This document shows positions 9,510 through 21,062 of a stretch of 64,000 nucleotides of DNA, piece by piece. Each line of letters begins with the position of its first letter. Position 1 is the first letter of the stretch. Under the pieces are notes generated by a model. That model made no database searches, was not told where the DNA came from, and saw only the letters and a program-made list of their open reading frames with translations. The translations under genes and the position numbers were made by a program. Source of the DNA: Exophiala sp. HKRS030 (taxonomy: Eukaryota; Ascomycota; Eurotiomycetes; Chaetothyriales; Herpotrichiellaceae); assembly GCA_023897205.1 (NCBI GenBank), contig JAHWDD010000010.1, positions 1,364,001-1,428,000 of the forward strand, read 5' to 3'.

Positions 9510-11232
9510 ATGAATGATATAACGGTTCGCACGATCCCAGTGTGGGCGCCTTTCGCACTTGCGATAACTGCCTACGGCGCTTTACTCTTGTATCGTCTCT
9601 TCTTTTCTCCATTGAGCAAGATACCTGGACCTTGGGTCACGAGAATATCTGGAGTCCCCGAAGCCAACGCTTTGAAGGACAAGCGACGCACTGATTGGGT
9701 GAGGAGTCTGTTTGCAGAGAACCCTGGAGCGGTCGCTGTACGCACTGGACCTAGTTCGGTCTCGTTTAATCATCCAGACGCCGTCAAAGCAATTTATGGT
9801 ACGGCTTTCACTACTTTTCTTCTTCTTCTTCTTCTTCTTCTTCTTCTTCTTCTTCTTCTTCTTCTTCTTCTCGTGCGCTGTCTACCTACCTAACGCATTT
9901 CACTAATAAAACAAATTCGAACATAATAGGCCATGGCAAAGGGTCCGAGGGTTTCGGCAAGTCGAGTTGGTACGATGCATTTTCAACCACGGGAGAGTCA
10001 CTGTTTTCCACTCGTTCCAAAAAGCGACACGCGATGAAACGACGCATGGTCGCCCACGGCTTCAGCATGCAATCTTTGAACATGTTTGAGCCGTACGTGG
10101 ACAGCACCATGCAAACGTTTCTCCGCCAGATGGATGAGTTTGCAAGCACCCAGAAGCCATTCGATATTTATTTCTGGTTCGAATTGTTCACCATGGACTT
10201 GATGGGCGAGTTGTCATTCGGGAAGAACTTTGGAGCTCTCCAATCTGGCAAGCCAGTGCGATATTCCACCCTGGTCGAGCTTTCTCAAAGGTTTGCGAAC
10301 CTGTGCGGCATGCTGCCCTTCGGCAAGTACAACGTGAAAGTCCTCAGCTGGGTACCCTTGCCGTACATTCAGAAGCTGTATCAGGCGAGACTTGAATATC
10401 TAGAGTATGCGAGGAAGGCATTGGAAGGCCGATTTCAGGATAGTCGTCAGCAGCTTCTTCCAAGTGGTAAGCCACGACAGGACATAATGCAGCGATTCAT
10501 CGAAGCCGAGGACCCCGAGACCGGGGCACGAATGGACTTCCCGGAACTGAGAGCTGAGGCTTCTTCGCTGATGTGAGTGAGCCTGTCCTGGGAATGGTGA
10601 TGATGTGGCACTAATAGATTCACAGGGTTGCGGGTGCAAGTACCGGCAGCGTTACCATGAATTGGATGACATACTACCTCTCCAAGAACCCGTCCGTAAA
10701 GAACCGCATCATTCGACAGTTGGAGGACATGTTCCCGGAGAACCTCGACGGATCGACACCGGCACCCTTTTCGAAGCTGCAACATTTGAGCCTTCTTGAG
10801 GCCACCGAGGTTGAATGCTTGCGATTGCATCCGCCGATTGGTTATGCCATGCCACGCATGACTCCGCCTCGCGGTGCCGTCATCTGTGGGACCTTTGTGC
10901 CCGGAAATGTCGACGTTGGCGTACCTGCTGCCATCATCGGGAGGAACCCTGCAGTGTATCGCGACCCAGACAGCTGGCAGCCCGACAGATGGTTGGATGA
11001 GAAGAAGGATATGGCAACAATGAAGCTGTGCTTCTTGGGCTTCGGATACGGCAGCAGGCAGTGCATCGGGAGGAACGTTGCCAATCAGTTCGTGATGAAG
11101 ATGATGGCGACACTGTTGCTGAGATATGATATTCAGCTGGAAGATCCCAATCTGGTGTTAGGCTCCAAGGAGTTTACTATTATCAAGCCAGACAAGAAGT
11201 ACAATGTTATTTTGAGGCCGAGGAAACGTTGA
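9510..11232 (+). CDS. cytochrome P450 monooxygenase, membrane anchored
   Basis: Exons join(9510..9798, 9930..10572, 10626..11232) give 512 residues. An N-terminal anchor (about residues 10-33) is followed by the proline-rich hinge KIPGPW. The K-helix ExxR is ECLR, the PERF-like motif is PDRW and the heme-binding loop is FGYGSRQCIGR with the thiolate cysteine, so the heme site is complete. The I-helix reads VAGAST, with serine where most P450s have Asp or Glu before the conserved Thr. This may alter proton delivery. Intron 1 holds an 18-copy TTC microsatellite. The divergent MFS pump and the nearby Ppo and 2OG oxygenases suggest oxidation of a lipid or secondary metabolite. I cannot assign a CYP family. 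Confidence 0.92.
9817..9870 (+). repeat. (TTC)18 microsatellite inside a P450 intron
   Basis: Fifty-four bases of perfect TTC repeat within intron 1 (9799-9929) of the P450 gene. The intron still has a GTACGG donor and an AATAG acceptor, and removing it restores the frame as IYG-HGKG. Confidence 0.95.
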
Positions 11233-11465
11233 GGCCGTGAACAGGCTTGATCGCGAGGGGACAGAAACAAAATGGTTGAATTGAAATGCTGCGTATCAAT
11301 ATTCAGTCCTCAATCAATAATTTTATACCTCGATGTTAGCTGCATGAGATCTCAGACATAATCTACATCGAAAGGTGTCTTGCGACCTGACCTCGAATCT
11401 CGAAGAGATCCTGGCAACGACAAAATACTTGGCATCTTTTTGTACTTGTTTTTGGATATCGTCCG

Positions 11466-13502
11466 TTAGTCCTGGCACGGAGATGGCTTCCTCACAAAGG
11501 TCTGTGTGATGTGGTCTTCGCCACTGTGGCAAAGCACCCATTCACCCATGCCGTATTTTTTGGGCGCTTTTCGAATTCCCCGCCCACCACCACCAACGAT
11601 CAGGTTGCCAGGACGGTAATGTGGAACCAGTTCCATTCGTTTGATGACAGAGTTGTGAATTTTGGCATCTGCTGGTATATCTCTCGGTTCACCCATAGGT
11701 AGTGGCCTAGAACGAGTAAGCGATCAGATATCAGGAAGGCGATTCCACAAACACGCACCATCGGATGGGTTTCCAACTGCCGTTCTTCTGCAGGTCCATT
11801 CGTCGGAAGGGGAGATATTCCATCATTTTCCACAACATGACGTTAGCCCACGTGAGGCCTCCGCCTAGTTCGAGACAGTCATGGATCAGACCGTTGCTGC
11901 AACTGTCTTCCAAGGCCTGGAGGAAGGACCGATGAGTGTCAGGGTCATCCTCCCTTTCTCCTTCGTCGCTGACCTTGTGAGGTATACACGATAACCGAGC
12001 CATCTTACTGCGTGGGGTCAGTTGTGTAGTTGAACAGCAATTTTTGAGGTCTTGCTTACATTGGGTCGAGTGGTAGGCCTGCTCGTTCGGCTTCGTGCAC
12101 CATCCATACGAGAGGAGCGTGACTGAGCATCCACGTTTCCCCGGCTGTCTTGGTCCAGCCTCCTCCAATGTCAGCATGACCTCCCGCGAACCATACCTCT
12201 TGGACGTCTTGTGAACGTCTTGTCTCAGACCACCGCCTCCGAAAGCGTCTGGCTTTGTTGCGTGACGCTCCTTCACTCGCTCCTAGGAGGTGCTCGGTGC
12301 TAGGACTGAGTACTGGTGCCGCAAGACTCTCCGTGGAATTAGTAAGTCCTCCAGACTGCGCAGGGGGAGCTGCTACGTGTTCTGCAGGGTTTGTAGCTGG
12401 CGTCTTCCTACTATCATCCTGGCCGACGTCAACAGCGGGGGCGTGGACGCCGTTAACTGGAGGCTCTGAGCTTGGCGAAGCCCCTGATGACGGTCGCGAC
12501 AGACATTCATCAGGGTGGAACTTCTCGTCAATACCAGAAGGGTGGCCGTCGTCTGTGTGTGGGTGATCATCCTTCTCCTCTCCAGGCTTAGCCTCGCCAA
12601 TAAGGTCCTGTCTGAACTTGGCCCTTCGCTCGTCAATCGACACGGCATGTCTGATGATCTTGGCAGACGATCGGGCAGTGTAAGGGAACTTGCTTCGTTG
12701 CATCCATGCTGTTTCAAATCGAGGAACCGAGTTGACAGTATCAAACAGACCCATGAATCGGATTCTGCGGACAGGTCTGCTGCTAGAAATTCATCGTCAG
12801 CTCATTGACTTGGAAGTTGTGGATATTGGCTGCTCACAAAGTCTCTCTGAACCCACGCATGAATGCATATTGCTCGGCTTCGTCCTCTTTTGCATTGACA
12901 CTACCATCGTTTCTCCTTGAGGCCCATTTGGCATAGGTCTTCCATGCGAACCGTATCAGCTCTTCATTGCCGGCACTCAGCAAGCCAATGTGGTCGAGCA
13001 TTTCTGCAAGGAACCGGGCCGTGTAAGCCCCACGGCTGAAGCCAAAGAAATATAAGTCATCCTCACAGCTGTAGTACCGCATCAAGAACTTGTACCCGCC
13101 CATGACATGCTCGGCAAAGGAAGAACCAATGGCCGAGTCTTTGGATTTGAGATACCAGGAGTGCATTCGGCCAAAGAGCGATGTCGTTTGCATCTGAAAA
13201 GAACTGTCAGTTCATTACTCTTCCGTGGCTGTGTAGGCTGTAATCATACCGAGTGAGAAGTTATGTAGGTTCCGATACCTGGCTGATAGAAGGTATACAT
13301 GTTGGCATCAGTGCGGTCAAGCATCCGATATAGCTTGAGAATGTTACTGTCGGCATCTGTGCCGCTGAATTTGTTTCCAGTGCCCTGGTCATAACCGTCA
13401 ACTAAAGAGATTTAATGAGCATCGTGGAGAATTACCCACATCGAAGCAAAGCACGAAGACGTTCTTCTGTCGATTCTGCGTAGGGTCTGGGATAGTAGCC
13501 AT
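11466..13502 (-). CDS. DUF2235 alpha/beta hydrolase, Tle1 phospholipase-like
   Basis: Six exons, complement of join(11466..11706, 11759..12007, 12060..12782, 12838..13193, 13250..13384, 13440..13502), give 588 residues with every junction in phase. The first intron splits the hallmark N-terminal motif: CFD joins GTGNKF. Other hallmarks are the nucleophile elbow GFSRGAYTAR, the block GLFDTVNSVPRFE and the late His/Asp motif GGHADIGGG, so a Ser-Asp-His triad looks intact. The family is represented in bacteria by type VI secretion phospholipase Tle1; most fungal members are uncharacterised. An acidic, Ser/Pro-rich insert of about 130 residues, probably disordered, lies between GLFDTVN and GGHADIGGG. 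Lying next to and divergent from a fatty-acid dioxygenase gene, a lipid-releasing role is attractive but unproven. The C-terminal end is the least certain part. Confidence 0.85.
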
Positions 13503-15043
13503 TGCTTAATGATGGGAGACTTCAAGTAAGAGGAGAGATGGTTTGAAGTCGATAGACATGGTGTCATATCCCATAGACCGATAGCGATCTCATATCTTAG
13601 ACTCTAAGAAGAGTTATGTTGGAGTCATTCCGGAGTCCTCGTCCGAGCGCCCCAAGCAGAACGAGTTTGATTGATGATGATTGCGGACTGGACTGGTGAA
13701 CGGCGCTGTCATACCCTTGGCCCCCCTCCATCATTTGTTTCTGGACACTTTTTTGCTCGAAAGCTCACCGCTGGATTAGGTGCAACTCCGGGAATGATTG
13801 TCGCAGCAAGGAAAGTTCCGAGGATGGTGACGAGGATAAGACGGGTCGATCACATCACTGGTCCGTAGAGCTGACACATAAATCACATCTGGATGATTGG
13901 AGGAAAGACGACTGAGAGACGAGAGATTCTGCATTATCCAGGGGTTCCGGATAAAGAATTGAGCTTCCTTTTGATCGAACGCCGCCTGCAGCGCTATAAC
14001 CGCATCTGGTTGTGGCGAGGCCAGTCGATCTGACTCAAAGAAGCCGTATGTGGACGAAGGTGAGTCCGTAGCGCGTTGCATTTCCGCCATCATTCGCTTC
14101 CTATCCTGGAGGTAAGTAACGCGTGCACTGGATGAGGAAAAGATCGATTGGACTGACAGGGGCAGGCAAGCGGACATCGCGTACGATAGTCGAGGATCGT
14201 AGTTCGTTTTCCCTCCTTGTTAGTGGCCGGGCGTCCCGATCCCCATCACGGTCCGAGGTTGATCAATTCCTGTCAGGCTGTAAATCATTGACGTGAAATT
14301 TCTATCAAATGTCGACTTCATTTCTGACTCTTTACAGACCCTGGAGAATTACTACACACGAATACTCGTAAGGTGAAGTTCACTCTCGAGGTTGTGGCTC
14401 CGTTCTCCACAATTCACTTTGACCTCGTACAGACCTACACAGCAAACAAACAACCTTGAAAGTGATATGTATCACCCTGTCTGTGCCTCGAGGGGACGAT
14501 CTTCTCATTTTTGTTTGACGTAAAACCCGCGACAGCACCTTTTCCTTGCAGTAGTTGGTCACACCGGTACGACTCAACGCCATTCAATAGTCCGCAATAT
14601 GCGCGTGTCAATCACCGCATCGGACCAATGATGTTGACGGCATTCGATTCCTGGTACAATATGTCGTGAGGCTTGTCGACAATAGTCACACCGTTGAAAC
14701 ACCTGTCAAAAGCGACGCGGAGATGCAGGCGGCTGGGAATTCGTTAGACGCTTCCGTCGTTCAAGAAGCATTTAAGCTCAATGCACACGAATGGGGGGAC
14801 TCTTGATCAACCTCGAGTGGTCCTGGCAGTTTCTATCATCATACATCGCCGATTGACTCGACCAGGTGGAGGTTAGGCAATTGATCTTCTACGAAGCTTT
14901 GAATTTCTAACGTCATTGTCCCATCCCTTCCCCAGCACATACGGCATTGTCTCGAAGGCGTCTGATATTCTTCTTCTCTTTTAGCCCTTGCTCAGCATTC
15001 ACTCATTCCTTTACCAAGTAAGACATATCGCGAAACTGAGAAG
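13503..15043. promoter_or_regulatory. divergent region, DUF2235/Ppo, with one doubtful small ORF
   Basis: The 1.54-kb spacer should contain both promoters. The last 120 bp before the Ppo ATG are pyrimidine-rich (TTCTTCTTCTCTTTTAGCCC). Apart from the doubtful minus-strand frame at 13776-14177 I see no coding sequence. Confidence 0.4.
13776..14177 (-). CDS. hypothetical small protein, doubtful
   Basis: A 133-residue frame with an ATG start. The central part is hydrophilic and alpha-helical in character (around DRKRMMAEMQ and ALQAAFDQKEAQFF), more protein-like than most shadow frames in the region. There is no recognised domain or signal peptide. It lies between two divergent genes. It could be an exon of an unrecognised gene, or chance. 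Confidence 0.2.
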   Translation of the reverse strand: MSACLPLSVQSIFSSSSARVTYLQDRKRMMAEMQRATDSPSSTYGFFESDRLASPQPDAVIALQAAFDQKEAQFFIRNPWIMQNLSSLSRLSSNHPDVIYVSALRTSDVIDPSYPRHHPRNFPCCDNHSRSCT

Positions 15044-18000
15044 ATGCCTCTCCTTCGCAGACTCTCTTCAAGCTTCAGGAAGAGCAAGCATGGCCACACC
15101 AACGGTACTACCAACGGTACTACCAATGGCACTACTAACGGACACTTGAAGCCTGTGGAGGAATCTCACACTACAGAAACGAATGGCACGCGTCCAGGAA
15201 ACACTGTGGCTCAGAGCCTCGCAAAGACCAAGGACGTTGAGAGAAAGGGGTCGCACGCCCAATCCATGCCCTCGCCCCCTGTCGAGCCAGCTCCCTCCAA
15301 TGCTGACGGTCCTGCATCCCGAAAAGATGTGGAAGACGTATTCCAGCAGTTTGCACAACTTATACACGCCTCTCGTCGCCCACTTCCCACACAGTCAGGC
15401 GATGGTCAATATCTCGAGAAACAGGAGTCATCCGGATTTCTGGCCGATCTCAGATCTCTTGGTTTGAAAGATGTAAAGACAGTCACGCATATGCTGGAAG
15501 ACAAGGCGAGCGGCCAGCCACAGGACGATCGCAAGATGCACATGGAGGAGATCATGCAGCTGATCGCGGCTCTACCAGATCATTCCGCAAACAGAGTGCA
15601 GTTGACCGGAACACTTCTGGATCTGCTTTGGAACTCCTTGCAACACCCTCCAATGTCCTATCTAGGAGACGACTTTCGGTACAGATCAGCAGATGGTTCG
15701 AACAATTCTTACATCTTCCCGAAGCTGGGCGCAGCCAATACACCGTATGCTCGCTCAGTAGCTCCGGTGACGGTACAGCCTGGTGCTCTTCCTGACCCAG
15801 GGTTGCTCTTCGACTCTCTCATGGCAAGGGACGAATTCAAACCACACCCAAACAAAGTATCGAGCATTTTCTTTAACTGGGCATCTTTAATTATTCATGG
15901 TATGTGGACACAAATATCGACCCAAGACAAATGGCTAATATCTCTGCAGATCTCTTCCAAACCGATCACAAGGACTACAGTAACAGCAAAACATCTAGTT
16001 ACCTCGACCTGTCCATACTTTACGGAGACACTCAAGATGACCAGAACAACATGAGGACGTTCAAGGACGGCAAGATCAAGCCGGACTGTTTTGCCGAGGA
16101 GCGACTATTGGCGTTTCCTCCTGCCTGTGGCGTCATGTTGATCATGCTGAATCGTTTCCATAACTATGTCGTCGAACAACTCGCCTTGATCAACGAGAAT
16201 GGGAGGTTCAACAGACCATCGGACAAGTTGCCCCAGGACGCATCGGACAGAGCGTGGAAGAAGTATGACAACGATCTCTTCCAAACGGGCCGGCTGGTTA
16301 CGTGTGGGCTCTACATCAACATCACATTGTACGACTACCTTCGGACTATTGTCAACCTCAATAGGACCAACAGTACTTGGACCCTGGATCCGCGTTTGGA
16401 CAAGCCCAAGACGTTCGGAAGTGATGGCACTCCTCGCGGCGTTGGCAACCAAGTAAGCGCCGAGTTCAGCTTGTCATACCGTTGGCACTCGTGCATCGGC
16501 CAGACTGACGAGGCATGGACGGAAGCCGTGTACCACGAGTTGTTTGGAAAAGCCCCAGACGAGGTGTCACTTCAAGAACTCATGGTCGGGTTGGGGAAAT
16601 ACGACCACGAGATGCCCGCGGATCCGCTGAAACGACGATTTGCACATTTGAGCCGCGGCCCCGATGGCAAATTCGACGACGGAGAACTCGCCAAAATCAT
16701 GCAAACGGGCGTGGAAGAGGTGGCCGGTGCCTTTGGAGCTCGCAACACTCCCAAATGTCTACGTGCAATCACCGTCCTCGGGATCATGCAAGGTAGATCT
16801 TGGAATCTCTGTACCCTCAACGAGTACCGAAAGTTCTTTGGACTCAAAACCTACGGTACCTTCGAGGAGGTGAACCCCGATCCATACATCGCGGAACAAC
16901 TGAAACACCTCTATGAACATCCCGACTATATCGAGCTGTATCCTGGTTTGGCTGTTGAGGAATACAAACAGCCAATGGTTCCTGGGGTCGGGATCTGTCC
17001 GACGCACACAATTTCCCGCGTTGTTCTCTCGGATGCGGTGGCCTTGGTACGAGGCGATAGATTCTACACATTGGATTACAATGCGAAGAATTTGACGAGT
17101 TGGGGATTCAACGAAGTAGCCTACGATCTGAGTGTTAACCAGGGTTGCGTCTTTTACAAACTCCTTCTCCGTGCCTTGCCGAACCATTTCAAGCCCAACA
17201 GTATTTATGCCCACTGTAAGTGAAAAGGTTACTCACGGCCGGGGAGATTTTCTGCTAACACTCATCACAGACCCCATGACAGTACCGAGCGAGAATGCAA
17301 AGATCATGCAGGACCTTGGCCGGTACCACGACTACGACTGGAGCACCCCAGCGTACATACCAACGAGGGTAAACCTGACGTCGTACGAAAGTGCAAAGTA
17401 CCTGCTTCAGCGCTCCCAAGACTTTACCGTCATGTGGAACGATGGCTTGGGCTTTGTCATGGGTGCGGGAGGTGAGAAGTTCTGCTTGGGAGGTGACAGC
17501 CGCCTCCATCGCAAGCAACGGGAGCTCATGCAAGGGTTGCTGTACCGTGAAAAGTGGCACGAACACGTCAAGACCTTTTACCAAGACATCACCATCCGCC
17601 TGTTGCATGACCACAGCTGCAGGATCGCAAACGTCAATCAGGTCGACCTGACGAGAGACGTGGGAAACCTCGCGCATGTGCATTTCGCCGCCAACATTTT
17701 TGCCCTCCCACTGAAGACGGCGCAAAACCCTGCGGGGGTTTTCAGCGAACAGGAACTGTGGATGGCCATGAGCGTCATCTTCACGGCCATATTCTTCGAC
17801 TTTGAGCCCACAAAGTCCTTCCAGTTGCGCCTGGTGGCGAGGAAGCTGGCCAACATGCTTGGGAAATTGATCGAGATGAACGTCAAGTCGGTCACCGCGA
17901 CCTCGTTCGCGTCCAAACTGTTTGACAGTTTCCGGGAGAATGAAAATGCCCTGGCAGATTACGGTGTCCACATGATACGCCGCTTGAGCGAGGCCGGTAT

Positions 18001-18694
18001 GAGTACGTACGATGTGGCCTTTAGCCAAATCATGCCGACGGCGGTCGCGATGGTCCCCAACCAGTCCCAAGTTTTCAGCCAGATCATGGACTATTACCTG
18101 GGTGACGAAGGTCTCGAGTACCTTCCCGACATTCAACGACTCGCCAAGATTCAGAGTAAAGAATCCGACGATATGCTCCTTCGCTATGTCAACGAGGGTA
18201 TCCGCTTGAACGGAACCTTTGGCAGTTATCGTCGGAGTGAGGTCAATCACGTCTTCAACGACGGCGACCGTCGAGTCACGGTCAAGCCTGGCGACAAGGT
18301 GTTTTGTAGTTTTATTGCGGCGGCACGAGACCCCAAAATCTTTCCGGACCCAGACCGTGTCCGCCTGGACAGGCCGATGGATTCCTACATACACTATGGG
18401 ATCGGAGACCATACCTGCCTCGGCAAGGACGCGAGCATGGTTGCACTTACTGCCATGCTTCGGACGGTTGGACAACTTCAGAATCTGCGACGAGCTCCTG
18501 GGCCTCAAGGTCAGCTCAAGAAGGTGAGACGCCCCCGATATCGTTACCTCCTAGCCATCATACTAACTTTCGATTAGGTTCCGAGGGATGGAGGCTTCTA
18601 TGTCTACATGAGAGAAGACCAAGGCTCATATTTCGTGTTCCCATGCACCTTCAAGGTTCATTTCGACGGGCCATTGCCAGTACTTCGAAATTGA
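15044..18694 (+). CDS. ppo: psi-producing oxygenase: fatty-acid dioxygenase-P450 fusion
   Basis: Four exons, join(15044..15899, 15950..17215, 17271..18523, 18578..18694), give 1163 residues, a normal length for Ppo/linoleate diol synthases. The N-terminal half is an animal-heme-peroxidase-like dioxygenase. The distal histidine is H285 in LIIHDLF, and the YRWH motif at 462-465 supplies the catalytic tyrosine (Y462) and the proximal heme ligand (H465). The C-terminal half is P450-like. It has the I-helix Asn-x-x-Gln (VPNQSQ) linked to hydroperoxide isomerisation and keeps the heme thiolate (C1090 in GDHTCLG), unlike PpoC-type 10R-dioxygenases, which lack it. Both steps, hydroperoxide formation and conversion to a diol, are therefore plausible, as in PpoA or 7,8-LDS. 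Products are oxylipins that control sporulation. The N-terminus carries a four-unit TNGT repeat. Intron 3 has a perfect TACTAAC branch site. Confidence 0.93.
15098..15145 (+). repeat. 12-bp tandem repeat, four units, coding TNGT
   Basis: Four imperfect copies of ACCAACGGTACT near the start of the Ppo gene encode (T-N-G-T)n. The unit keeps the reading frame, and copies differ at third positions, so it is not a very recent expansion. Confidence 0.85.
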
Positions 18695-18881
18695 ATGATG
18701 GAATAGATTGATAGTTGTATCACAATGATAATTTTGTGTTGGGATTTCTAAGATCGCTTTCTATGATATCTAGACGCTTGCGAAAAAACGTTTTGATGAT
18801 GTACATGTTCATTTGGCCATTCATAAATACTGTACGGTGCAAGTTTCTTTGAGAACCACCTTTTTTGGAACTTCGATTGAA

Positions 18882-19002
18882 TCAGGCAATTTTTGCGAGC
18901 TTGTGCAGCTCCTCCAGACCTTTTGCTTCGGAAAAGGTATTTTTATGTCGTCCAGAGATCCAATCCTGGACTTTGATGGGTGGGTATTTTGACTGGCAGC
19001 CG

Positions 19003-19034
<32 letters not shown>

Positions 19035-20179
19035 GTAGTCGCCGCATCCAGGCAGGCAGTCAATCAAAAATTCGGGATTTCCAGAGTAGAAGAATGGTAT
19101 GCTGTATCGTTCCCTTCCGTTTTTGTTGATGACCCGGTGAAGGTTTGCGACGTAGGTATCGTTAGACCAACGCATCATCACGCTACCGAGGTTGACCACG
19201 AGGGCTCCCGGGGTAGGCTTGACGTCGATCCATGTCTTGGTTGGGGTGTCGAACACTTGCAATCCACCAACGTCGTCTTGTAAAAGTATCGTCACGGTGC
19301 CAAAGTCGGTATGTGCTCCGATGCCTGTGGAAGGAATAGGTCAGTATTGTGGTCCTTGCTTGAACGGAGACGGTGGGTTGGGTCAAAGCTTACCTCTTTC
19401 ATCCTCACTCGCATCAACAGCCTGAGGAGGATAGTGTAGGAGCCTGAGGACCGAGACTGGTTCCTGACAAAATTCGTCGAAATAACTCCTGTCCAAATCC
19501 AGCGTCATGGCAATGACACGGAGTATATCTTCCGCCAAGCAAGTCATGGCCTGGTGGTATTGGTCTATTGTCTTCTGGAATCGATCCTGGTCCTGCATTT
19601 CTGACGGATACACGTTTTGGCCACAGTGGAGTCTGCCCTCCTGAACATAAGGATGATTCTGAGGGAGCGACCTGCCAAAGAAGAAGCCTTCTTTGAGGTC
19701 GCCCGCCGTCTTGCCCTCGAAGTTTTGTGCTCGTAATCGTTCGTAGCCAAGTCTGTTCGGATGGTTTGCTGTAGTAGTAGACTGCATTAGTATATAGGAA
19801 CGATGCACTTTTTTTTGTTCTAGAATTCCAAGAACCTACCTTGATCGTATTTTTGTTTTTGTTCCGTAGGCAAAGAGAAAAGGTCTCGAGATTGTTCCAA
19901 CATGGCTTGTTGAAGGTCTTCAGAGATGCCATGTCCGGTAATCTGAAAGAATCCTTTCTCTAGACATGCGGCTTTGACCTGTTGTACGAGATCCGCTTTG
20001 ATATTGTCATCACCCTCATAGAAAGCTATCGTGAATCATTAGCAAATGTCTTCAATTTCCGTTTGTTGAAGGAACATACGAGAAAAGTCAATCACAGGAG
20101 GAGGTCTTGGTGTTGCTTGTAGCTTCACGCTCCCGACATGATATTCCGCCTCGACAGTATGTGCAAGAGTCTGAATCAT
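18882..20179 (-). CDS. 2-oxoglutarate/Fe(II)-dependent oxygenase, IPNS-like
   Basis: Four exons, complement of join(18882..19324, 19394..19768, 19840..20025, 20080..20179), give 367 residues in phase. The N-terminal non-heme dioxygenase domain (DIOX_N-like) includes PVIDFSPFYEG and GFFQITGHGI. The catalytic jelly roll has the iron facial triad H-x-D (GAHTDFG, split by an intron just upstream) and the distal His of NLHRVI. The 2OG-binding R-x-S is present as RYSIPFF. This group includes isopenicillin N synthase, gibberellin and flavonoid oxidases and many fungal tailoring enzymes. Near the C-terminus a (TCA)n microsatellite adds a ten-serine run between CGDYC and GCQSKYPP, an unusual insertion at the edge of the fold. 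The start at 20179 is chosen, but an in-frame ATG at 20260 would add 27 residues. It is convergent with the Ppo gene, 187 bp away. Confidence 0.88.
19003..19029. repeat. (GAT)9 microsatellite within coding sequence
   Basis: A perfect trinucleotide run within the last exon of the 2OG oxygenase. It is read on the minus strand as TCA codons, giving a ten-serine tract. Confidence 0.95.
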
Positions 20180-21062
20180 GGTGCTTGTTTCTTCGGCGAT
20201 GCTATTTAATGTAGTTTTTTTCAAGGTATGCAGGTTGTTGTACAGATGGGATTTGTTCAATGCTTGGACATTCAGTGCTATTTATCTACGATATCTCAAC
20301 TTCAAAGAAGAAACAGTACAACTGCGGGCTACAAGGTTCAGATTCTATCGAAAGTTACTCTACCAACTGCTGGAAGTTAGTCCGCATGGTGAATGCAACA
20401 GAATGACGATGGTAAGTGGTGTTCGGTGTTCCATGGCTTGTCGAACTCGGAACTGGTGGCCCATGCTTCAGATACAACCCGCAAGCACAGACGATTCCAC
20501 GAATGGCAACGACAGAAAACGGCAAGTCCTTCACGCGGGAGACGGGAAAACGTGCGTGCACGGTCCACGGGGGCGCATCTAGAACAAAAGAATCTCTCAA
20601 TAGCGCTATTTTTACATTGCTTTTAGTGTTATCCGGAGAGAGCTGCGCCTCCAGTAAAATTCCCTCTCTCTCTCTTCTGAGGAACGGGCTAACGAGAACA
20701 GGTAAGAAGAGGTCCTGCAAGTTACATTCTCCAGAGCCAACAGCTGTTCTCTCATATTCGTCGTTGCAATCTGTGGCTGAGCGTCACCAGAGTTAGAGAA
20801 GACAACTGATATCACTCATATCGCCGTGTCTGTTGTGACGTCTAGTTCTAGACAAGATGCAGTGCGATGAGCCGGGCACACTTTTACCCCAACGTGCGTC
20901 ATCTGTTGTCAAGACCGATGGCATCTGCGTAGGATACTGTGGTCCGAGGGGTCTAGGTAGAAAGCACCACGTTGTGAAAAGATCTCTGGACACCGCTTCT
21001 GTGGATGATCAGCCAAAAGACAACTTTCTTCTCAGTTCTATTTTCTATCTATTGTACGTTGT
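20180..21062. other. intergenic, no supported gene
   Basis: Lies between the 5' end of the 2OG oxygenase and the 3' end of the phosphatase, both on the minus strand. Several overlapping frames of 60-135 codons occur on both strands, but none has a domain or a splicing pattern I can support. The part nearest 20180 should contain the oxygenase promoter. Confidence 0.4.

Noticed and set aside
15098..15145. Tandem repeat taken as CRISPR or satellite
   Set aside because: It is a short coding repeat (TNGT) in frame in the Ppo N-terminus of a eukaryote.
17255..18508. A 417-codon minus-strand frame opposite the Ppo gene
   Set aside because: It is an antisense shadow. The plus strand carries clear P450-domain motifs with correct splicing.
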